From contig JACGZH010000005.1 in NCBI GenBank assembly GCA_014706385.1, positions 682,001-746,000 on the forward strand: a stretch of DNA of 64,000 nt, read 5' to 3'. The translations under genes were made by a program, and so were the position numbers. The notes under the pieces were generated by a model. That model made no database searches and was not told the DNA's origin. It saw nothing but the letters and a program-made list of their open reading frames with translations. Position 1 is the first letter of the stretch, and each line of letters starts with the position of its first letter. Shown here piece by piece: positions 57,201 to 64,000 of the stretch. This DNA is from Phaffia rhodozyma. Its lineage: Eukaryota; Basidiomycota; Tremellomycetes; Cystofilobasidiales; Mrakiaceae.

Positions 57201-60140
57201 GATTCAGACGAGTCGATTGCTGAGTTTAATTCGCCAATCGAGATATTTGATTCCGATTCAGACTCAAACGAGACTGCATCTTCAGCACACAAACATAGCA
57301 ACAGGCCTCGGGCTATCGGAGGATCACTTCCAACCCAACCTTTGTCGTTTGAGGCGTTAGTAATGTTGAGCACTAGTGAAGAGGGAGAGCCGGCTTTAGC
57401 GATTGTGCAGATCTTTAATGAGCCTGGAATTTCGAACATGTGTACGTATCACTCTCTATGCGCGGTTTCTCTTTTCACTTTAACCTATTCTGCCATTGTG
57501 TTTGTTTTCTCAAGTTCGTTCTCTTCGTTTCTCTTTCTTTCCCGGACTAAAACAGTCTACATGCTCTGCAAGAACTGTGATAGTGATGATAGCTTTCTGT
57601 GTTCGAGAGATGATCTTCAAGAGGCCGAGTTTGATGAGGTAACACATCGTTCTTAGTACTTTTTTGAGCTCTTTTAAACTGATCAGACCTCTCTCCGTTT
57701 GATCTAATGCATATGTTATTCGATCAGTCCCACCGTCGAATGTCCTGGATTTGTAAGCAGACTTTTTCAACGATCAGCTTGTTTCAAGAACGGACTGAAC
57801 TGGATTAAGTTGAACTAACTGCCCGATGGTCTTTCGTTCGTCAGTTGCCATGGAGGATCACTCAATCACTTTTCTGGAGAATGCCATGTGGAAAGCCTTC
57901 CTCGACGCTTTCGACCGAAGGTTGAGAACGAACTCTCCAGCCCTCCCTCTTCAAATTCTTCCTGAACCCCCTTCGGTTCTTCCCGAGAAAGTTAAGCAGC
58001 TGCCTATATCCAACCGCGCTCCTCCTGATCCGATCATTGTGCCTGCTCCTTCTGCGCTTTCGCCAGCTCCCTCTTTCCCTCCATCGCCGAACTCAGAAAT
58101 ACTTCAAGTTCAGAAACAGATCCCACTACTCTCTTGCCTTCTCCCTCCCTTGGTTGCTCCTTCTCCTTCTCTTGTTGAACAAGGATCCAAACTACAGGCC
58201 GCTAAATTGGTTTCTCCGTCTCGTGCGCCTCTCAAAGATAGCCTTTCCGTAAAAGCGAACAAGTTGTAAGTACTGCCAATTGGAAGTTCCACTTCTCTGG
58301 TTCGTTGAGATGACGGAGTTCTTCCCTTTTTCAACGCTTACAGATCTCGAATGACGTCTTCTAGATCATCTTATACGATCAATATTCAATCGTGTTCTCT
58401 TGGATCGGGTAGAAATGACAAATTCAAGCTTCCAAAATTTTGCGCTATATCCGTGAAGGCACAGATGGTTAGTCTTTCATCTACAGCGTTGAACTGAGAC
58501 TAGTAATTAACCGCGTTTCTTGTTTATCTTTATAACTGGCTTTTCCCATTGTTATTCTTACAGGCTAATTCTCCATCTTATGAAGATGCCCAGACTATTA
58601 AACAAACTACATATTACTCCCGACTTCGATTTGAAGGCCCTCGCAAAAAATCAGCCACATTCGAACCTCCTCTGGAGTTTAATCTTCCTCCAGAAACGTT
58701 CAGAGTTCTTCCATCTGATTGGCCTTTCATGTTTGACCAGGGGCTTCGTCAAGACACCCATCTCCGATTAGAAATCCAGTTTCTCTCTTTCACTGCCAAC
58801 CATCGAAAGCCATGTGAGTGGATCTTGAGCGAACTAGCGCCATTCAACCAGGGTAAACCTACCATCCAACTCCCGGGATGTCTCATCGAACTCGTTCGAC
58901 CCAGAGGAGCGGAGAGAGATTATCTGGATCTGCCAGGTACTCAATTGCCGCTTACGATCAGAGGATCAGTAGTCCTCCCGAAGATGACATGGGGGTTAGA
59001 GTGTGCCAATTCTTGGAATTCGACCGATACTGTTCAAGCTCAGAAATCTCTCAAGCCATCCTCTACTTCTAACTCTTCTTCCTCCAAGACAAAGGCAACC
59101 CCTGTCTATTGGGCGACACGATCTGTCAGAGGGCATACGCCGAAGGCTACGGTACCTGGAGTAATCGTCCAACCGGCGACGGACTCGCCTATCAAGAGAA
59201 ACAAGAGCCGTGTGATCAAAGATGATTCTGAGTCGGACACTGACTTCATTGATGGCGCATCGTTGACGACTGGGACCTCATCCGATGGTGGAGGGCAAGC
59301 CCACCATGAACGAGGGACCTCATCGGATGCAGATGAGAACTACGTTAAAGTCCCACAACCGTTCACTATGGTTTTCAATCCCGATGGTCCGACGTTCAAG
59401 CCGTCCCCTCCAAGGGCGCCTTTGCCTCTTAACCAGAGGATTTGGAAAGGAAGCTTGGCGAACAACTTGACTGCTTTGGATCGAGGAATTCGAGATCCAG
59501 AGATTTTTGAACGCGAAGAAGTCAGTCCACTCTCTCCTTCTCTGTATCTGTTGGTCGCTACATCTGGTGCCATATACCAGGACGTCATTGACTGATTTTC
59601 CATATCATTTTTCTTCCTTCGCAGGCGATCTTTGATCTGGAAGCTATTCACGATGGCCAGAAATTCATGATGTGCTTGTGGAATAGATGGGTAGACTCGG
59701 TACGTAATCCAATCTAAGCAGACCATATGCTAAACATACAAACAAAGGGATCTAACTCGCGATCTGGGTTTATCTTTTTTCTTCTTTTTCCTGAAACAAA
59801 TGAAGTACGGTCGAATTCAACCATGGAATTCGCACGGACACATCATCGGTTTTGTCACTCGATACTTTTCCACGATCGATAGTGCCAATGTCCGACGTTA
59901 TCTGGTACTTCATCTCGAGGTACGTATCTCACACAGCCGGTTCTTTTTTTTTGTTAGCTTGTACTTACTTCTGAGCGTTTGTTTATTCTCTTCTCTCTCG
60001 GTTTCTCCTCCTTTGTTACATAGACGTTGAGCGCGTTCGACCTGTGCAATAATGCTACCTTCGCAGAAGCTCTCGCCTTGTACGCTAGCCTCAAGCGAAA
60101 CGCCGTCAGGACTGGTATTCTTAAGAAGAACGGCAGATAA
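54299..60140 (+). CDS. Large SUZ12-like protein with C-terminal VEFS box (putative PRC2 subunit)
   Basis: Exons: 54299-55129, 55236-56707, 56786-57441, 57556-57638, 57728-57752, 57845-58265, 58344-58467, 58564-59520, 59625-59699, 59806-59919, 60024-60140, giving 1624 aa. About the first 1000 residues are disordered and rich in Ser/Pro/Lys, with a Pro-Ile repeat and a basic KKRKKDKRKNRE-type patch. A short Cys-containing segment (YMLCKNCDSDDSFLC) falls near residue 990. An ordered region from exon 7 to 8 (SYTINIQSCSLG, RLRFEGPRKK, EWILSELAPF) precedes the C-terminal block (about 1505-1605). That block matches the VEFS box of SUZ12/Su(z)12: GQKFMMCLWNRWVDS, GHIIGFVTRYF, RRYLVLHLETLSAFDLC. By family analogy it would hold the methyltransferase subunit of PRC2 for H3K27 methylation. 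The VEFS call is mine by eye. Confidence 0.72.
55410..55505 (+). repeat. Degenerate 6-nt repeat encoding Pro-Ile/Pro-Val
   Basis: Within the SUZ12-like coding sequence, units of the type CCNATN/CCNGTN repeat about 14 times. They encode alternating Pro-Ile and Pro-Val, an extended disordered segment likely to vary in length between strains. Confidence 0.7.
56708..56785 (+). other. Stop-free 78-nt intron in the SUZ12-like gene
   Basis: GTTAGT...TTTCAG, 78 nt, a multiple of three with no in-frame stop. Retention would add 26 mostly hydrophobic and aromatic residues. The composition is T-rich, unlike the flanking Ser/Pro exons, so I treat it as an intron. Confidence 0.65.
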
Positions 60141-60337
60141 ATCGGTTCATTTTGTTTGAAGGGGTGTGGGGGTCATGACCTCAGAGGGTGGGTCTAGGCC
60201 TTTCTCATACAACATCACATATGTACTTGTCTTTTCCCTTTTTTGAGAAGAAGTAAAAGAGAGGAAAGAAAGAAAGAGGATCGGAGTGTAGTGGAGCGAC
60301 ACAAAGGAAAATTAAGGGAAGGGGAGGCCAGGAGAGA

Positions 60338-62476
60338 CTAGTCCTCAATAGTGGCATGACTGAGTTGTAGGCCCAGCGCCCCCGTTCCGTTTGAGTTCGA
60401 ATGTGAATCATCTGACGATTCGCCTAGGTAGACGATTCCGCTATCAGTTCGACAGATTCTGCATGAAGATAAGTGTGATATTTCAAAGATAGAGAGAAGA
60501 TTGAGTAAACAACTTTCCGCCAACATCGACCTATAAGCCGAATGTATTTGTAAGAAAACACGTACGGGCATTTGAGGAGGACCGTTCCCTTTGAGAGTTC
60601 TTCAAAGTGGGGTTGAGCAGCTTTCATCGTTCCTAGCAAGAAGTCTGCCTCTTTGGTGGGGCAGAAGAACGCGCCAAATGTAAAACAGCTTGTCAGTGCG
60701 CAAGCTTGCACGATCGAAACGATGATAGACTTACTGGCAAGTTTATCATTGGAGAGAATAAGACAATATGTAGATGATGTGAACTCATCGATTGCAACTG
60801 AACAGTTTGCAAAGTTGGATTGCCAGCTCGTCCATCGAGATTCAATCCTCCTGTAAAAGTCATTGGTAGGTGGTTAGTAAGGAAGAGGCAAGGATACAGA
60901 GCAAAGAAAGAAGAAGGATAGGCGCACTTGTTGAGGATATGTCTAAAGCTCCGGATCATCTCACTGATCTTTTCGTATCTCTTTTTCTCGCCCACATCCG
61001 TCTCGCTCTCCTCCCAGGCACCTACAGTGCCATCGATTGGATTACTCGATTCTTCTTCACCTACGACGCTCCAGTCCTCGGCATGGATTCTTTTCGGTCG
61101 CTTGAGTTGACCGTCGAGCTTTACTCTGGGTGGAATCGGTCGAGACCGAGCGACGACAAGGAATGTCTGTCGTTCAAATAGAACGGCTTCCGCTCCGTGG
61201 GCTTTGTCGCATAACCGGGAGAGATGAGCGACGAGACGTTGAGAGTTGGGGATCAACGTTCGAATGATCGCTGACCAGGCCTGTATTGAACAGAGCTAAT
61301 GTCAGCATGATACGGGACTTGTATTCTGGTCCTTGTTGGGCCATTTCTTTATGAGTGGAAGGGAAAGGGAAGGAAGAAGGAAAAATCAAACCTTGTAGAG
61401 ACTTTCATCCCAGATGCTCGTTCCGAACGCCATGACTTTTCCACCTAGCCTAGCTTTAACCTTCTTTGTTAGATCATCTCTCTTCTCTCTCTCGATCCTC
61501 GCTCGTTCACTCGGGTCCTCTAGATCCATTTTATTGATCAAGATACACACCCCAGGTAACGAGTCTGGATCAACCTTTTTTGTCCCAGCTTCACCATCGG
61601 CATCTTCGTCGTCTGATTCGGCGTTGGAGGTTCCGCTGTATTGACGGAGATTATCGAGGACAGACTCAAAGTACTCGACGTCTTTGTCCCATTCTTCGGA
61701 TTTCGTGTCAAACACGTACACACAGATCGCAACGTTCGTAAATGTGTTGGCTGCTGAAGAGAACAAATAGTTGTCCATGTAAGAATCTTGACCTCCGCAA
61801 TCCTGGAAAGAGAAAACGAGTCCGGATCGAGACAAAACGTCAAAAAGATAAGCTGACTCTGAACGACTACTCCTGCGATTTTGTACAGAGACAAGCAAGA
61901 AGAGGAGAAGGAACATACCCAGACGTTTAGATGCAAGTTGTTAAACAGACGGACATTCGTGCTCTCTACATCTACTGTCGCTCCTAATCTCCCCGTATCT
62001 ACCGGTCGATATTCCGCCGAGCTGACGACCAGAAGGAGTCCTCAGCATTCATGTTTTACGCGTCCATACGAGAGGATTTTCTTTTCTTTTTTACGCGTTG
62101 TTCTTTTTGTCGAAAGTCAATGTAAAACTCACAAGATGACTTGTCTCATAGATGTCTTTCCACTCCCTTGCGTAGAGGAGGAAGAAGAAAGGTAGCGATA
62201 GACCTTCCATCGTCAGCATCTAGACTGGCCATCATCTCAAGTTGTAAATCTGTCTGTCCTCGAGATAGAGCGGACATACCTGATCTTCCCATCAGCAAGA
62301 CTTTCTACGTTTCCCCAGGAGATAATCCAATCGTTCCAGCAACGCACACGTAACCAACCCCGCCCGGACATCGGATAGATGAACAAGATTAGCTAAGACA
62401 AGCGACAGAAGAGACCGAGTCTGCTGAACATCCTCTGAAACAATCGACCGACCTGTCTGTTTTGTTTGGAAGCCAT
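60338..62476 (-). CDS. GTR1: Rag-family GTPase Gtr1 (RagA/B-like)
   Basis: GTPase that forms a heterodimer with Gtr2 on the vacuole and signals amino acid sufficiency to TORC1. Exons in transcript order: 62453-62476, 62280-62304, 62133-62166, 61919-62021, 61392-61802, 60928-61280, 60735-60850, 60566-60650, 60338-60458, giving 423 aa (yeast Gtr1 is 310). P-loop GRSGSGKTSM (about 14-23) is split by an intron. TGRLGATVDVES is the switch I/Rag signature, WDCGGQDSYMDNYL is switch II and INKMDLED is G4. A long acidic insert lies between residues 125 and 145 (ESDDEDADGEAG) and another before the C-terminal roadblock-like region (ETDVGEKKRYEKI). IDEFTSSTYCLIL is the conserved C-terminal domain strand. 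The small first exon was chosen because it gives an ATG in frame with the P-loop. Confidence 0.93.
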
Positions 62477-63014
62477 GATGGTCCTCAGTCCTTCTGGAAG
62501 TATTCAGTCGAGAGATATCGATGGGAAGGGAGAACGGAAGGGCGAGTGTCTCGAGAACCAGACGATGGGTGCGGGTTTGGCAATGTGTTTATCTGACGCG
62601 TTTGGAGAACTCCAAAACCACGTGACCTGGGAGAAGACTCCATATGGGCCAACCGACTTCAGGCGAGGTTTCGTTACAGACTTTCTGGATAGTGTCTTGA
62701 ATCTCTGTTTCTTTTGGGTCCTTTGGAGAGGCGCTCAAGATCTCCGCTCTTGTTCTTTTCTTTTTCATCGTCCTCGTAGAGGGATGCTACTCAAGGTCCG
62801 GTCGAGTACCGCGAGACTCAAAGAAGGAGAAACACGATGACCGTCTGTATATCAACTTTATCTGTGTGCTCCTATCTATGGATCGAACATGGTCATCGAT
62901 CTCAAAATACACAAGAACGAAAAGAATACAAATAATATAGGAGTTGGAAGAGGGGAGAGCAAGAGAAGTATATGGAGAGGCACACGACGTGAAGGAGGTG
63001 GAAGGAAGAAACTA
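62477..63014. other. Intergenic, GTR1 promoter and ARL8 3' flank
   Basis: A plus-strand frame at 62466-62840 is open but has no recognisable content. It covers the GTR1 promoter and overlaps its first codons antisense, so I do not call it. Nothing else is seen. Confidence 0.45.
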
Positions 63015-63979
63015 TCACTTTGCCCTTTGGGAGAGCCACGATAGGACGATATCGATGTTATGTGAGGTCTTCATCGACGTCGAGTAGCACTAGTATACAT
63101 AAGCATATCCTATGTCTCAGCTTTATGTTATATCTGTGACAGAGTAGATGGGGACCGTTGAAGAATGAACACTCACTGAGACAGGACGATTCGAGATCTT
63201 GTTGAGTTTCATCTGAGAGATGAGTTCTTCGATCGACAATGACGTTGGTAGATCACTCTTGTTCCCAAGCTATCGTCCAGGTGAATAAAATTCCGGAGAG
63301 GAAACAGGGAGAGGAAACAGAAGAAGCCAAGGCGAAGGGATGAACGATTGTAGGATTTTTTACTCTGTATGCCGTGGGAAGAGAGGCTTACCACTAGTAG
63401 TGGGATACCTTTCAGCTCTGAGATTGACAAGAGCGCATGGAGCTCATGAGTAGAGGATGGAATTGAATCGGGCTGATTAAATACCCAAGAGTACAGTGGG
63501 TCGATTGGTTAGATGTTATCTCTCAAGAGGTATGTGTGTGCGTGTGTGTGTATAGATCAAAAAGGAGAGGAGAGTACATACATCGGCAGAGTCCACGACG
63601 TATCTGAATGCATGAGAGCAAGTAGGTCAGCCACAAGAAACCCAGAGAGGCCCATCACAGATCTCAAAAAAGAAGAGTTTCTGGACCAACAGGATGGCTT
63701 GAACACCTCGCGCATATCTCTCCCACCTGGTTTTCCCCAGAGTTGAGCGACCGAAGAAGGGTAGACACAATTCTAGTCAGCCCGGTTTGGGGCGATTAAT
63801 AGTAGCAGAGATAGCGGACGTACATGTTTCTAAACTTGGGTTGACCGGCTACATCCTGTTTTGATGAGAGAAGCATGTCAGCCAGTCAAGTCATAGGTTT
63901 AGGCCTCTCATAGAGGGAGAGAAGAAGGTCGACTCGCCCATATCTTGAGTGTCACGTTTCCCTTGGTAACTCTTCGTAG
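63015..63979 (-). CDS. ARL8: ARL8-type small GTPase, 5' part beyond window
   Basis: Arf-like GTPase that in animals recruits tethers and motors to lysosomes; the role on fungal vacuoles is by analogy. Visible exons in transcript order: 63938-63979, 63824-63855, 63691-63726, 63582-63603, 63392-63472, 63177-63269, 63015-63089. The N-terminal exons with the P-loop lie past the window end. Seen in order: RRVTKGNVTLKIW, switch II DVAGQPKFRNMWERYARGV (ARL8 has DIGGQPRFRSMWERYCRGV), YVVDSAD, THELHALL, G4 LGNKSDLP, LIEKMNL-like LISQMKLNKI, CYSTS (ARL8 CYSIS), and the C-terminal helix NIDIVLSWLSQRAK. No C-terminal prenylation motif is present, as expected for Arf-like proteins. The intron at 63856-63937 has a GC donor. 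Confidence 0.9.
63856..63937 (-). other. GC-AG intron in the ARL8-like gene
   Basis: On the minus strand the exon ends ...ATATGG and the 82-nt intron begins GCGAGT and ends AACAG. It joins KIW to DVAGQ exactly as the Arf family requires. No GT donor fits. Confidence 0.75.
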
Positions 63980-64000
63980 CTACGGGTGATCGTTTGATAG

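Noticed and set aside
62466..62840. 124-residue plus-strand frame antisense to the GTR1 start
   Set aside because: No domain, and it covers the GTR1 promoter and first exon; a chance frame.
1..64000. Defence system, mobile element or biosynthetic cluster
   Set aside because: No terminal repeats, transposase, reverse transcriptase, integrase, NRPS/PKS or CRISPR-like repeats were seen; all recognised genes are conserved eukaryotic families.

Overview
The window is nuclear DNA of an intron-dense basidiomycete. The evidence is about 20 densely packed protein genes, almost all split by short (about 45-110 bp) GT-AG introns, CGA/TCG-rich codon use, CT-rich leaders, a myosin-motor chitin synthase, and a SUZ12-like VEFS-box protein. 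Intron density and codon choice recall Tremellomycetes yeasts (Cystofilobasidiales such as Phaffia), but that placement is inference. I see no bacterial, phage or transposon genes, no CRISPR array and no convincing tRNA or rRNA.

Layout. 1-2.1 kb: C-terminally truncated Ser/Pro-rich protein (-). 4.4-14.2 kb: eIF3f, the 60S maturation GTPase EFL1 and a WW-HECT ubiquitin ligase, all (+). 14.8-20.4 kb: ribosomal protein uL29/RPL35 and Cdc7 kinase (-). 21.5-34.4 kb: myosin-motor chitin synthase, SAGA subunit Hfi1/Ada1 and a GMC oxidoreductase (+). 34.7-36.7 kb: membrane-anchored GH16 glucanase (-). 37.7-39.0 kb: nicotinamidase (+). 39.4-45.5 kb: sugar transporter and the ubiquitin shuttle Dsk2 (-). 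45.9-49.9 kb: a small single-exon protein (+), urease accessory protein UreF (-) and a METTL21-type methyltransferase (+). 49.9-53.7 kb: CCDC97-like protein and mitochondrial AFG1 ATPase (-). 54.3-60.1 kb: large SUZ12-like protein (+). 60.3-64 kb: Gtr1/RagA GTPase and an ARL8-type GTPase cut by the window end (-).

Most of this is core eukaryotic housekeeping: translation and ribosome assembly (eIF3f, EFL1, uL29), ubiquitin handling (HECT ligase, Dsk2), chromatin (Hfi1, SUZ12-like), replication control (Cdc7), nutrient signalling at the vacuole/lysosome (Gtr1, ARL8), and wall synthesis and remodelling (chitin synthase, GH16). The genes are not one pathway and I found no coherent new multi-gene system. 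For every complete spliced gene I rebuilt the exons by hand from splice signals and family similarity; exon lengths sum to a multiple of three in each. The most interesting signals are a 4-nt microexon that supplies a metal-ligand Asp of the nicotinamidase, the SUZ12-like protein, a DYG (not DFG) motif in Cdc7, two GC-AG introns, a basic insertion inside the HECT fold, a divergent motor switch II in the chitin synthase, and paired MluI boxes upstream of CDC7.
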